Origin: Bacteroidota bacterium
GTDB taxonomy: Bacteria; Bacteroidota; Bacteroidia; Flavobacteriales; Weeksellaceae
Direction: 5' to 3'
NCBI GenBank assembly: GCA_023393915.1
Contig: JAEXBS010000047.1
Span: 62,001-126,000 of the forward strand
Length of the DNA: 64,000 nucleotides
The notes under the pieces were generated by a model. It did no database searches and was not told where the DNA came from. It saw only the letters and a program-made list of their open reading frames with translations. A program made the position numbers and the translations under genes. Positions 1 through 8,174 of this stretch are shown in pieces; within the stretch, counting starts at the first letter, position 1, and each line of letters begins with the position of its first letter.

Positions 1-79
1 GATCTCGATTACTCTTTCTACAGGCAATAGAAATGCGCTTTTCGATCTGTGCTATATTATCTAAAATTTCTTGGCTCAT
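1..79 (-). CDS. YggS/PLPBP-family PLP-binding protein, N-terminal fragment
   Basis: Only the first 26 codons lie in the window; the gene continues past its left edge. The start ATG is the complement of 77-79. The visible peptide begins MSQEILDNIAQIEKRI and continues with an Ala-Cys-Arg-Lys-Ser stretch, which matches the opening helix of YggS/PROSC proteins (typically a short leader, I-x-x-R-I, then A-C-x-x-x-x-R). Family members bind pyridoxal phosphate and keep B6 and amino-acid pools balanced; they have no proven enzymatic reaction. The PLP lysine lies outside the window, so the call rests on a short but characteristic segment. Confidence 0.6.
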   Translation of the reverse strand, partial: MSQEILDNIAQIEKRISIACRKSNRD

Positions 80-191
80 TATACTATTTCTTTAGAATTG
101 GGCCCCTCCTTTCTCTCCATCCTCGGGCAGAAACAATACTGTCGAATAAAACTTATTTGTAGATTACTCAAGAATCTACTTTCGAATCAAG

Positions 192-263
192 TAGCCTCAC
201 CAAGAATCGAACTTGGATCTAAAGTTTAGGAAACTTCTATTCTATCCGTTGAACTATGAGGCC
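192..263 (-). tRNA. tRNA-Arg (anticodon CCU)
   Basis: Read on the minus strand the 72 bases fold as a cloverleaf: acceptor stem G-GCCTCA paired with TGAGGC-T (first pair G-U), anticodon stem GAAGT/ACTTT around loop TTCCTAA, and T-arm CCAAG-TTCGATT-CTTGG. The loop gives anticodon CCT, which reads AGG arginine codons. The discriminator base is A and the CCA end is not encoded. A TACTTTTG -7 box sits just upstream. Confidence 0.93.
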
Positions 264-273
264 TAGGTCGTAT

Positions 274-281
274 CAAAAGTA
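274..281 (-). promoter_or_regulatory. -7 box of tRNA-Arg
   Basis: The minus strand reads TACTTTTG, an exact match to the Bacteroidota -7 consensus TAnnTTTG, ending 11 bases before the tRNA 5' end. No clear -33 element is visible, because the preceding bases belong to the upstream terminator. Confidence 0.55.
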
Positions 282-282
282 C

Positions 283-317
283 AAAAAAAGTCCCCAAATC
301 ACGAGGATAAGGGGACT
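283..317 (-). terminator. intrinsic terminator of the M28 peptidase gene
   Basis: On the minus strand AGTCCCC (complement of 311-317) pairs with GGGGACT (complement of 289-295), a 7-bp G/C-rich stem with a 15-base loop, followed directly by seven T. It lies 25 bases after the peptidase stop codon. Confidence 0.8.
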
Positions 318-341
318 AGAATATACTTTTAACAAGCTTCG

Positions 342-1361
342 TTATCTTGTATTTTTACCGTCAACTACAATTCTTCCTTCACGATTAGCAAGTTCCCAAG
401 CCGTTGCAAAAATTAATCGAGTTCTAGTTTCAAAAAGTGGATAATCAATTTTTTCAGGATCATCCGTTATTTTGTGATAATCTTCATGAATTCCATCAAA
501 ATAAAAGGCTACTGGAATATTATTCTTTGCAAAATTATAATGATCGGATCGGTAATAGAGTCGCATTGGATCTTTAGGATCATCGTACTTATAATTAAGC
601 TCCATCTGCGTTGTATTTGCATTTGCTGATTCACTAATCTTCTTTAACTCGGAAGAAAGCATTTCGGATCCAATTACATAAACGTATTTTTTACCTTCAT
701 TTTCTGGGTCACTTCTACCAATCATGTCGATGTTCAAATTAACAACCGTGTTTTCTAATGGAAAGATTGGGTTTTCACTATAATAACGAGAACCTACAAG
801 ACCTATCTCCTCGGCAGTTACATGCAGAAAAAGGATAGAACGTTTAGGTCCATGCCCTTTCTTTTTTGCCTTCTGAAATGCTTCTGCAATTTCTAATAGA
901 GCTACCGTTCCACTTCCATCGTCATCTGCTCCGTTATAAACTTCTCCGTCTTTATTCTTTCCTACATGATCATAATGCGCAGAAACTACGATAACTTCGT
1001 TTGGAAGTTCACTTCCTTCAATAAAGGCAAGAATGTTTTCAGAGTCTGGATACTTATTACCTCTTCTTGTTCCAAGGTATTCGGAAGGAACCGGTTGATA
1101 AAAATTCTCCATGCTCTTAGGATGACTCACTCCCATTTTTTGGTATTCTGAAATCAAATAACGACCGGCCTTTTTTTGCCCTTCACTTCCCGTAGCTCTA
1201 CCTTCCATTTCATCAGAAGCTACAATATACAGGTGCTTTTTTAAATCTTGGGCGGTTATACTTTCGTAGGAATTTTTAAATGGTTTTCCGTCGTAACCCA
1301 AATTGACTGCACAACTACTGAGCACAAATCCCGTAAGTAAAAGGATCATTGATTTTTTCAT
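342..1361 (-). CDS. M28-family zinc aminopeptidase, lipoprotein
   Basis: Predicted 339-residue exported metallopeptidase that removes N-terminal amino acids from peptides. The start is the ATG at 1361; an upstream in-frame TTG adds only two residues. A lipoprotein signal (hydrophobic run ending LSSC, lipid Cys at about residue 17) places it in the envelope. The co-catalytic zinc ligands are visible: SAHYDHVG (His129, Asp131), the GADDDGSG segment near 146, Glu-Glu in TAEEIG near 184, Asp in NIDMIGR near 212 and His in RSDHYNF near 274. All ligands of the M28 family are present, so it should be active. It is followed by a good terminator and stands alone. The exact substrate cannot be read from the sequence. 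Confidence 0.9.
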   Translation of the reverse strand: MKKSMILLLTGFVLSSCAVNLGYDGKPFKNSYESITAQDLKKHLYIVASDEMEGRATGSEGQKKAGRYLISEYQKMGVSHPKSMENFYQPVPSEYLGTRRGNKYPDSENILAFIEGSELPNEVIVVSAHYDHVGKNKDGEVYNGADDDGSGTVALLEIAEAFQKAKKKGHGPKRSILFLHVTAEEIGLVGSRYYSENPIFPLENTVVNLNIDMIGRSDPENEGKKYVYVIGSEMLSSELKKISESANANTTQMELNYKYDDPKDPMRLYYRSDHYNFAKNNIPVAFYFDGIHEDYHKITDDPEKIDYPLFETRTRLIFATAWELANREGRIVVDGKNTR

Positions 1362-1450
1362 AGACAAAATTTTAATTTAAGGTAAAGAATTCTTTAATAG
1401 GTATGGGCATTCTCTAAAATGTTACAATCGCTCCCAAGTTCTCTGAATAA

Positions 1451-2332
1451 CTATGCTTTCGTGCTATCTCTAAAACTACTTGGGGTCTTGCCTACATCTT
1501 TTCTAAAATATTTACCGAAATGCGAATTATCGCTAAATCCTAATTCGAGCCCTATTTGTCTTATTGTAAGATCGGAGTGAGTTAGCAGCCTCTTTGCTTC
1601 TAAAATCACCCGGTTTTTAATAACTGTACCGGCCGATTTACCTAAAATTTCATTTGAAATCGCATTTAGATAATTGGGAGTTATGGAAAGCAAAGCCGCA
1701 TAATCTTTACTTGATTTGAGTTCTTTGAAATGCTGAGAGACTAATGCCTTAAATCTTTCAACCTGATTGGCCTTATGGTCTGATTTAGCTTTTGGCTGGA
1801 GTGTTTTTTCAGCTGCATTTTGCATTTTCAATACGGCCGCTTTTAAATAAAGGCAAATCAGTTCTCTGGAGAATTTTTCTGATTTAATAAATTCAAGTTC
1901 GATGGACTCGAAAAGAAAGTTCCATGACGGCAATTCTTCTTCAGGTAAATCAACATAGGTAGGAAGTTGATCCATCGTCCCATTGTTTTTCACAGGATCG
2001 TTCTGCGTATCTACTAAATTGAAGAAGGTTTTAGAGAAAACAATTAAATATCCGCCCAATTGCCCTTTTAAATCCCATGAATGGAGTTGGTCATAATTGA
2101 TAAAAAAAAGTCGCCCGGGAACAAGTTCATAGGATTCAAAATCAATGGTATGGGAACCGCTGCCCCAATAGGGAAGAATGAAAGTGTAAAATTCGTGGCG
2201 ATGGGCCTCGGAAAGATGCTTCGCTTCCATTAAGAACCGATCTAAATGATAGATATGAAATCCCACATCCTTCGTTTTGGAAGGAAGAAGACTCGTAATG
2301 GTATAATGATCTGGGGTTTGTTGAGACTCCAT
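1451..2332 (-). CDS. AraC-family transcriptional regulator
   Basis: A 293-residue protein with an N-terminal cupin-like sensing half (roughly residues 20-130, containing a H-R-H-E-F-Y-T motif typical of AraC cupins) and a C-terminal double helix-turn-helix of about 100 residues. The second recognition element IGLELGFSDNSHFGKYFRKDVGKTPSSFR is the AraC signature; only its core is needed here: GFSDNSHFGKYFRK. The start is ATG at 2332; the preceding TTG is less likely. The gene stands alone between the racemase homologue and the M28 peptidase, with neither obviously its target. Ligand and regulon are unknown. Confidence 0.88.
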   Translation of the reverse strand: MESQQTPDHYTITSLLPSKTKDVGFHIYHLDRFLMEAKHLSEAHRHEFYTFILPYWGSGSHTIDFESYELVPGRLFFINYDQLHSWDLKGQLGGYLIVFSKTFFNLVDTQNDPVKNNGTMDQLPTYVDLPEEELPSWNFLFESIELEFIKSEKFSRELICLYLKAAVLKMQNAAEKTLQPKAKSDHKANQVERFKALVSQHFKELKSSKDYAALLSITPNYLNAISNEILGKSAGTVIKNRVILEAKRLLTHSDLTIRQIGLELGFSDNSHFGKYFRKDVGKTPSSFRDSTKA

Positions 2333-2433
2333 CAAAAAGGTTTAGACAAAAAAATGCTGATTGGGTGCCCTTGCATTTTGCTCGCTAGCAATAGAGGGAA
2401 CAACTTTAGTACAAAGATAATTGAAAAGCTGTA

Positions 2434-3531
2434 TTACCTTCTAGACTCGGCCAAAAAATCAGACTCTAATCTTTTGGTTACATAATCTGAATTCATTAAG
2501 CTAAGAAGGCCCATATAATTAATTCGAAAGGAAATAAAGTCTCCCACTTTATAATTTGAGGTTGCATTATCCATATCCATTACCACCATATCAGAGCTTC
2601 CCCCGATGATTTCGAGGTTGGGATCCAGTGGCTTAATGTCACTTAAGTTTAATTCGAGCAGCCCCACATCAATGAGCGCTCTCCTTGTCTTTTCACTATA
2701 GGTATCGGGATCAAATTCTAAGGTTTCTCCCACTAAATTATGCCCAAGCTTTCCTTCTGGAATATTGGGTTTGTCCTTAATTTCAATAATTTCTGCATGG
2801 AGCGTAAAGACATCTTGATACATCTCTGGAATTTCTGTACTATCGTAGACATTAGTTCCAAAATAGAGCGTTTCTCCAACCCTGAAGTGATTAATATAAG
2901 AAGGAAGTTCTTTGGTGTGAATAAGCGGGATAGCCACAGAGGCTCCCCCGGAGATAAATGGGATATCTAAACCTAATTCCTCCTGTACTTCTTTTTTACA
3001 TTCCCATAGCTCTTTCATTTTTTCATAATCCGGAAGAACACCGTTGAGACAGGTTAAATTGGTTCCTATTCCAACAATTTTAATATTAGGAAGGTCTTTT
3101 ACTTTTCTAAAGAAATCAATTAAACGATCTTTAACAACACCTTCTCTCAGCTCCCCCATTTCAACCATGATCAAGGTTTTGTGAACTTTTCCAAGTTCCA
3201 CTGCTTTCTGAGAGATTAATTTTAAAGTTTCCACTTCCGTATTAAAACTTACGTCCGCATAGCGAACAATATCTTCCACAAACGTGGGTGGAACTGGTTT
3301 GATGTAAACCGTTTGCACCTCAGGAGCTAATCGCTTAATTGTCTCGAGATTGGAAATACGTGAATCACAGAATTCTTCCAGAGGCAGTGAGAGCACTTCA
3401 CTAAGGAAAAGATCATTTCCACAAAGTACTTTAGTAACAATGCTCCATTCAATACCGTTAGAATCAAAGAGTTCTTCCAGGTAACTGAAGTTGTACTTCA
3501 GTTTGTCCTGGTTTAAAGTAACCACTGACAT
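2434..3531 (-). CDS. alanine/ornithine racemase-like PLP enzyme
   Basis: 365 residues with an Ala_racemase_N-type TIM barrel. The N-terminus reads VVTLNQDKLKYNFSYL and then IEWSIVTKVLCGN; Lys34 is the expected Schiff-base lysine. A phosphate-binding region appears near GIGTNLTCLNG, and a C-terminal beta domain ends near the MNSDYVTKRL segment. It resembles the amino-acid racemase family that includes clostridial ornithine racemase rather than the canonical alanine racemase of cell-wall synthesis. Substrate is therefore uncertain. It sits 4 bases downstream? no: it lies downstream of a GNAT acetyltransferase gene whose stop is at 3536 and runs in the opposite order, so on the minus strand this gene is first and the GNAT gene is upstream of it in coordinates only; the two are packed with 4 bases between this start and the GNAT stop, meaning GNAT is transcribed first and this gene second. 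Confidence 0.8.
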   Translation of the reverse strand: MSVVTLNQDKLKYNFSYLEELFDSNGIEWSIVTKVLCGNDLFLSEVLSLPLEEFCDSRISNLETIKRLAPEVQTVYIKPVPPTFVEDIVRYADVSFNTEVETLKLISQKAVELGKVHKTLIMVEMGELREGVVKDRLIDFFRKVKDLPNIKIVGIGTNLTCLNGVLPDYEKMKELWECKKEVQEELGLDIPFISGGASVAIPLIHTKELPSYINHFRVGETLYFGTNVYDSTEIPEMYQDVFTLHAEIIEIKDKPNIPEGKLGHNLVGETLEFDPDTYSEKTRRALIDVGLLELNLSDIKPLDPNLEIIGGSSDMVVMDMDNATSNYKVGDFISFRINYMGLLSLMNSDYVTKRLESDFLAESRR

Positions 3532-3535
3532 AGTC

Positions 3536-3964
3536 TTAACGTGCTAAGCGCATTTCAAGGTACTTGGAGGTAAAGCCAAACTTCTCGTACAGGTGCTTTG
3601 CAGGATTATTTGGCTCGCAATGTAGGGCAATACTTCCACTCGTTCGATTAATGGTCTCTTCCATGAGTTTCTTCCCTATTCCTTTTCCTCTTGCCTCGTT
3701 ATGGGTGGCAATGTAAACTAGAATGTTCTCCGGGATGTATTTTGTCATTCCGGTCTTATTTACGATCACAGCTCCAAGAAGCTTTCCTTCTTCCTCTGCT
3801 AGGAGCACGTGACCGCCTTTCCCCTTAGAAGAAATATAATCAAGAGAAAGAGCAATATCTTCTTTCTCATCTCCAAATTCTTCAAGATGCTCATATAGGA
3901 AGTCTAGGAGCGCTAAGCGCAGTTCTTGAGGCAAAGCCTCATCTGTATATGTTCTGATTTGCAT
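3536..3964 (-). CDS. GNAT-family N-acetyltransferase
   Basis: 142 residues. The acetyl-CoA binding motif A is clear: EARGKGIGKKLMEE at residues 90-103, followed by motif B, PAKHLYEKFGF near the C-terminus. The start is ATG at 3964. It probably acetylates a small amine or a protein N-terminus; substrate unknown. It is transcribed immediately before the racemase-like gene, with only 4 bases between them, so a shared transcript and a linked amino-acid substrate are plausible. That link is inference. Confidence 0.85.
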   Translation of the reverse strand: MQIRTYTDEALPQELRLALLDFLYEHLEEFGDEKEDIALSLDYISSKGKGGHVLLAEEEGKLLGAVIVNKTGMTKYIPENILVYIATHNEARGKGIGKKLMEETINRTSGSIALHCEPNNPAKHLYEKFGFTSKYLEMRLAR

Positions 3965-3988
3965 AAAGTTTGTTTTTTATAGTTTGTC

Positions 3989-4906
3989 TTATACCGGAAA
4001 CATCGGATAGGGCATTTGGACGTATTTATCCAAAAGATCTTCAGGCTCTCTCTTTTTGTAAAAAAGGACAGGCACTTGACTTGAATACACTAGATTTTGT
4101 GTAAAGTTTCTATGAAACCATTTACGAAAAGGCTTATGAGTGGTCACATTTACAACGATCAAATCCGGTTTTGTACTTTTTGAAATTTTCAAAATAGTTT
4201 TCGATGGCGTTTCGCTTACGAGCGAATCCATGCCACCTAAGGTTAGTTTCCTTCTTCGAATTCTAACTTTCAAAAACTGCATAGCATTCTTAATAGACTC
4301 TACTTGAATGTGACTTTCACCTTCGCTAATACCTACTAAATGCACTACAGCTTCAGAATCACTAACTAAGGGCACTAGCGTATTAAGCTTTGAAATAACA
4401 CCGTCTACAGGACGGACAGGATAAATGATTTTTTTAAATCTGGTGAACCTCCCTTGTCTTGGAACAGCAAGTACGGGAACAGCACATTTTGAAATCACTC
4501 GATAAGAATCCGTATTAAAATACCTTTTCGTTCTCTCTGATTTGGGAAGGTGCATTACGACCAGATCAATTCCATTATTCTGAATATAATTGTCCACCAC
4601 ATCTTGGACTCCACCAACAATTACTTCAAAGGACACATCTGATATACCATTTTCCTTCAAGGAATTCACAAAATCACCAACCTGCTCATGAGCCGATTTC
4701 ATGACTTCGTTTCCGTGAAAGATAAATTTACCTGAGAAAGCAGTTCCAGAACCTAGGAAGTTAGAATCGACTACTTTTAAAACATGTATTTGTGCATTGT
4801 GCTTCAAAAAAAGCTGGTTTACTAATGGGATAAAATCATTAGCATCCCCTATGCAGTCTAAAGGAAGTAGAATTTTTTCAATGGATTCGTAACTAGTTGC
4901 TTTCAC
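3989..4906 (-). CDS. universal stress protein, tandem UspA domains
   Basis: 305 residues, about twice the size of one Usp domain. The N-terminal half opens with YESIEKILLPLDCIGDANDFI, the classic first beta strand of the Usp fold, and the second half opens at about residue 150 with FKKIIYPVRPVDG. Both halves contain the usual hydrophobic strand before a Pro-Val-Leu segment (CAVPVLAVPR; SQVPVLFYKK). The apparent start codon is GTG at 4906, since no ATG fits the fold start. An exact TACTTTTG box five bases upstream suggests a leaderless transcript. Role: stress survival, possibly nucleotide binding, though the G-x2-G-x9-G-S/T ATP motif is not obvious. Confidence 0.82.
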   Translation of the reverse strand: MKATSYESIEKILLPLDCIGDANDFIPLVNQLFLKHNAQIHVLKVVDSNFLGSGTAFSGKFIFHGNEVMKSAHEQVGDFVNSLKENGISDVSFEVIVGGVQDVVDNYIQNNGIDLVVMHLPKSERTKRYFNTDSYRVISKCAVPVLAVPRQGRFTRFKKIIYPVRPVDGVISKLNTLVPLVSDSEAVVHLVGISEGESHIQVESIKNAMQFLKVRIRRRKLTLGGMDSLVSETPSKTILKISKSTKPDLIVVNVTTHKPFRKWFHRNFTQNLVYSSQVPVLFYKKREPEDLLDKYVQMPYPMFPV

Positions 4907-4910
4907 GGTG

Positions 4911-4918
4911 CAAAAGTA
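4911..4918 (-). promoter_or_regulatory. -7 box of the universal stress protein gene
   Basis: The minus strand reads TACTTTTG, an exact TAnnTTTG match, ending five bases before the GTG start codon. A transcript from this box would begin on or next to the start codon. No -33 TTTG is seen at the expected distance. Confidence 0.5.
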
Positions 4919-5167
4919 AAAAATACCATACCAATTGAATGGGAAATGTACACTTGATTATGGTCAGTTTTACTTTTTTTGGTTCTGCTATACAAATTGC
5001 TCAAACAGTGTCTAGATGTAAGGCGACAATTTTAAAGAGAAAAATGGAATAGTTTTAATGCACAGCTAGCTGGAAAATAATACTTCGCATTCTGCTAAGC
5101 TCTCTCAGATGTACACCTACTTCTGAAACCTTAAAAAAGAAATCACTAGAATGCAAAATACAAAAAC

Positions 5168-5893
5168 CTACTTTTTGGTCAATTGATTCAAATCACCGAT
5201 CATAAAGGTATGCCTACCCTTTTCCGAAATCTTAGTTATAGTCTCAATGAGTTGGAAAAATTTCAGATTATCATCATCCTTCATGAGTTCAGTAGCATTC
5301 TTAAGTGCTCTAGCGGTAGCGACAGCAGTTCTAGCATTTTCTAGGTCAGACTTAGCACGGATCTTAGCCTCTAAGTGTTTTGCAAAAAGATCTTGTATGG
5401 ATTTGGGAAAAGTAAGGTCTTTTAAGTGAGCCTTCTCAATAGTCACTCCAAATTCACTGACCTGTGATTCCATTTCATCGGTTTTAAAATCATAAAGCTC
5501 TTTTCTTTTCTCATTTAAATTTTCACTATCCATCTCTGCGATTCGATCCCGAAGAAACAACTGAACAATATTATAAATGCGTTGATCTAATTCGTAGATT
5601 ATTTCAGTAGATGGCTTGTCGAGTGAGAATTGACTTAACAATTTCTGTCCATCAATGATTTTATACAGTACATTAAACGAAAACCTTAAAGCAACATTAT
5701 CTTTTGTTAGCACTTCTTGGTTGTTGATGCTAATTAGTTTGCTAGTAAGTGGAAGAGTAAACAATTCCGTACGGTTCTTCCAATCCCAAATATCATAAAT
5801 ACCAGGAGCTAGTTTCTTTTCAAATTTATTATCACGATAAAGGAAACCAGCAGTATTTGGCTTTACTTGATATTGCTTCTTAAATAGGCTCAT
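5168..5893 (-). CDS. SPFH/band 7 (slipin-like) protein
   Basis: 241 residues carrying an SPFH domain from about residue 15 to 170 (LAPGIYDIWDW, then LTKDNVALRFSFNVLYKI, then LRDRIAEMDSENLNEKRKELYDF) and an Ala/Glu-rich helical tail near 170-215 that probably forms a coiled coil. Unlike most slipins there is no obvious N-terminal membrane anchor; the first residues are charged (MSLFKKQYQVK). It could oligomerise at a membrane through partners. No NfeD-type gene is adjacent. The 250 bases before the universal stress gene show nothing recognisable. Confidence 0.8.
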   Translation of the reverse strand: MSLFKKQYQVKPNTAGFLYRDNKFEKKLAPGIYDIWDWKNRTELFTLPLTSKLISINNQEVLTKDNVALRFSFNVLYKIIDGQKLLSQFSLDKPSTEIIYELDQRIYNIVQLFLRDRIAEMDSENLNEKRKELYDFKTDEMESQVSEFGVTIEKAHLKDLTFPKSIQDLFAKHLEAKIRAKSDLENARTAVATARALKNATELMKDDDNLKFFQLIETITKISEKGRHTFMIGDLNQLTKK

Positions 5894-6082
5894 CGTTATT
5901 TAGTTTAATTTAGTTCATTTAAAAGATGAAGAACACCAAAAATAAGGGAACACAAATTAAGTAGAGCCATGCGGCTACACGGTATCCTTTGCATTGCAGA
6001 CTTCAATTCGGTTTAAGTATTTCTACTCGGTTCTTCATCTTTATTTTTGACTTGTGGTCATGCATGCGGATTTGCACCCCTT

Positions 6083-6124
6083 GGGACTTTGCGCCGCAAT
6101 ACCCTGCTCTATTATGCAAGTCCC
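6083..6124. repeat. interrupted inverted repeat in gene-free stretch
   Basis: GGGACTTTGC at 6083-6092 can pair with GCAAGTCCC at 6116-6124 with a single bulged T, around a 23-base loop. There is no T tract after either arm, so it is not an intrinsic terminator. Its role is unknown. Confidence 0.45.
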
Positions 6125-6369
6125 TTAGGTCAAACAGGTGGCGGTTTATCTTAAATAATCGTATGCTCTAGCTTACAATTATATTTAAATTCATTTAATT
6201 AATGGCAATGTACAAATATTGACATGATCTCAAAAGGAAGTTTGATAGCAGCTAAAATGATACCACAAATAGTAGCCTTATTATTGTACTAATAAGCTCC
6301 ATGGAAATCATACTACATTTTTTTTTACATTGGATTCCGGAGAGTAATTTGAATTTTGAAAGAGTGTAT

Positions 6370-6390
6370 CTAAAAAAAGTAGCCATGTAC
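6370..6390. repeat. 20-bp direct repeat, copy 1 (copy 2 at 6669-6688)
   Basis: CTAAAAAAAGTAGCCATGTAC here recurs at 6669-6688 as CTAAAAAAGCAGCCATGTAC: one base change and one missing A. The copies are about 300 bases apart and lie on either side of the 3' end and inside the 5' part of the small minus-strand membrane-protein gene. This looks like a trace of an old local duplication. Confidence 0.5.
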
Positions 6391-6418
6391 TCCAGCCAAT
6401 AATTTTATAATACAAATA

Positions 6419-6760
6419 TTATTTCTTTTTAGATGAAAGAAAAAGAATGATAATGAAAACAGAATATAAAAAACCTCTATAATTTTCAACTGAATCTGGT
6501 AATCTAATAATTCCAAATAAGCTCAGCACTTCAATAATAAGAATTATAACAAAACATATTATCAATAAATTTCTCAAGGTAAGCAGTCTACTTTTTTGAC
6601 AGTTTGTAAATAGAGTTTTTTCATTGCTTTTTCTTGACGTTAAAGTTAATACTTTAATTATAATCTGGCTAAAAAAGCAGCCATGTACCATTTTATCAAA
6701 TCTGCAATTTGAAAAACAATATTTTGATGCAAAATCACAACATTTTTGAGATTTAATCAT
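6419..6760 (-). CDS. small hypothetical membrane protein
   Basis: Open frame of 113 residues, not recognised. The first 24 residues are Cys-rich and unconvincing; a second start, MVHGCFFSQ, would give about 90 residues. The C-terminal half has two hydrophobic helices (LLIICFVIILIIEVLSLFGII and GFLYSVFIIILFL) and ends in a Lys-rich tail, the pattern of a small two-helix inner membrane protein. It is divergent from fic, and operator-like repeat 1 overlaps its first codon, which supports it being a real, co-regulated gene. It might instead be a chance frame in an AT-rich stretch. Confidence 0.4.
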   Translation of the reverse strand: MIKSQKCCDFASKYCFSNCRFDKMVHGCFFSQIIIKVLTLTSRKSNEKTLFTNCQKSRLLTLRNLLIICFVIILIIEVLSLFGIIRLPDSVENYRGFLYSVFIIILFLSSKKK

Positions 6761-6849
6761 GTTGAATGTTTCAACATTACAACATGTTTATGTCGATTTT
6801 TTTAACTATTTTCGTCATAATTATTTTCTAATGTCGAATCTTTCAACAT
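6759..6849. promoter_or_regulatory. three phased 19-bp operator-like inverted repeats upstream of fic
   Basis: Site 1 at 6759-6777 is ATGTTGAATGTTTCAACAT, with 8-base perfect arms around TGT. Site 3 at 6831-6849 is ATGTCGAATCTTTCAACAT, 17 of 19 identical to site 1. Site 2 at 6790-6808 is weaker (14 of 19 identical to site 3). Spacings are 31 and 41 bases, close to three and four helical turns, so bound proteins would lie on one face. A near-consensus -7 box (TATTTTCG, 6807-6814) lies between sites 2 and 3. Site 3 ends four bases before the fic start. Confidence 0.65.
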
Positions 6850-6853
6850 CAAA

Positions 6854-7945
6854 ATGGCTTACAACAGAAACTTACCCTACAATGATTTGCCCGATTTACC
6901 TCCTAAGTCACTCCATCTTTCACCGGAATTGTATAAAAAACTAATCTCTGCTTCAAGACATCTCGCCGAGTTGAACGGTTTATGCTCCTCTATTCCGGAG
7001 CCACAGTTGCTTATCAATACGATTGTTTTACAAGAAAGTAAGGACAGCTCTGCTATAGAAAATATCGTCACCACACAAGACGAACTATATAAAGCCACGA
7101 CGGAAATGATCGGAGCAAGCCAGTCCGCAAAGGAGGTTCTCAGCTACCGTGAAGCACTGTACAAAGGTCTGGTAAGCATGGTGGAACACAGAGGGTTGCT
7201 GCTTACCAAATCTATGGTAGAAATTGTAAAAACCATCAAAAATAATGACGCCGGAATCAGGAATACTCCTGGTACAGCCTTAAAAAATTCTGTAAACGGC
7301 GAAATAATATACACTCCGCCCTGCTGTGAAGATGTGATTATAGAGAAGCTTTCTGCTTTGGAAAAATTCATTAACGACGATGGCCTTTCTGAACTAGATC
7401 CATTAATAAAAATGGCTTTAATCCACTACCAGTTTGAATCCATCCACCCATTCTCAGACGGAAACGGAAGGACGGGAAGAATTATCAATGCACTTTATCT
7501 GGTTCAGCAGGAACTACTGTCAATGCCTGTGCTTTATCTAAGCTCGTTTATCATAAAAAACAAAGCCCAGTATTACCAGTTGTTAAGAGACGTTACGGAA
7601 AAAGAAAACTGGAATGAATGGATTAATTACATACTAAATGGTCTAATTGAAACTTCACAAACCACTGTTTTGAAGATCACGAAACTGTTGGAACTTAAAG
7701 AAGAAACCGAAAAGAACATGAAAGATGCCATGGGTGCGTCCTACAACCATGATCTTTTGCAGCTCATGTTTGCGTTGCCATATCTAAAGATTGAAGTCTT
7801 AGAAAAAAAAGGAATAGCCCATCGTCAAACCGCTTCTACTTGGCTTAAAAAACTTGCTGAATCCGGCATTCTTGTTCCTCAAAAAATTGGACGAACCAAT
7901 TACTACATCAACGAAAAACTGATTGGGATTTTTTCCGAGAACTAG
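6854..7945 (+). CDS. fic: Fic-family AMP transferase (class II) with C-terminal winged helix
   Basis: 363 residues. The catalytic loop HPFSDGNGRTGR is intact near residues 198-209, including the catalytic His, so adenylylation of a target protein is expected. The N-terminal helix carries SSAIEN near residues 65-70, matching the inhibitory motif (S/T)xxxE(G/N); its Glu blocks ATP gamma-phosphate, which defines a self-inhibited class II Fic. The C-terminus from about 315 (GIAHRQTASTWLKKLAESGILV) is a winged-helix domain of the kind found in Fic proteins that bind DNA. It starts at ATG 6854, right behind three operator-like repeats, which suggests autoregulation. The target is unknown; it may be the protein itself, gyrase or another factor. 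Confidence 0.92.
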   Translation: MAYNRNLPYNDLPDLPPKSLHLSPELYKKLISASRHLAELNGLCSSIPEPQLLINTIVLQESKDSSAIENIVTTQDELYKATTEMIGASQSAKEVLSYREALYKGLVSMVEHRGLLLTKSMVEIVKTIKNNDAGIRNTPGTALKNSVNGEIIYTPPCCEDVIIEKLSALEKFINDDGLSELDPLIKMALIHYQFESIHPFSDGNGRTGRIINALYLVQQELLSMPVLYLSSFIIKNKAQYYQLLRDVTEKENWNEWINYILNGLIETSQTTVLKITKLLELKEETEKNMKDAMGASYNHDLLQLMFALPYLKIEVLEKKGIAHRQTASTWLKKLAESGILVPQKIGRTNYYINEKLIGIFSEN

Positions 7946-8174
7946 TAATAAGCAATAGCCGATTTATCCATTTTTACTTAAAACTAGAAAAACGACTTCC
8001 GAGTTTTGCCCCTTTTTGCAGAAAAGGCAAGAGAGTCTTTGCTAGCCAATTTGAAAAATTGTGCACACAAAGACACATCTTGCAACTTCACATCGTGCGC
8101 AATCAATGTTTACTCAACACATACGCTAATACAAGTTAGTGCTCCACAAGTAGAGTTTACATTGTTATATTTTG

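Larger units (their letters stand above)
5894..6418. other. gene-free stretch in front of the accessory region
   Basis: About 525 bases without a convincing gene. Open frames here have no recognisable protein character. The segment around 6060-6160 is clearly richer in G and C than its AT-rich flanks and holds an interrupted inverted repeat (6083-6092 with 6116-6124). It may be a decayed insertion or a structured RNA; no family is recognised. Confidence 0.5.

Noticed and set aside
5989..6171. 60-codon plus-strand frame in the gene-free stretch
   Set aside because: No domain, no signal, no promoter box; composition looks like non-coding DNA.
6759..6944. 61-codon plus-strand frame overlapping the fic operators and start
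   Set aside because: It runs out of frame through the start of fic, whose family start at 6854 is clear.
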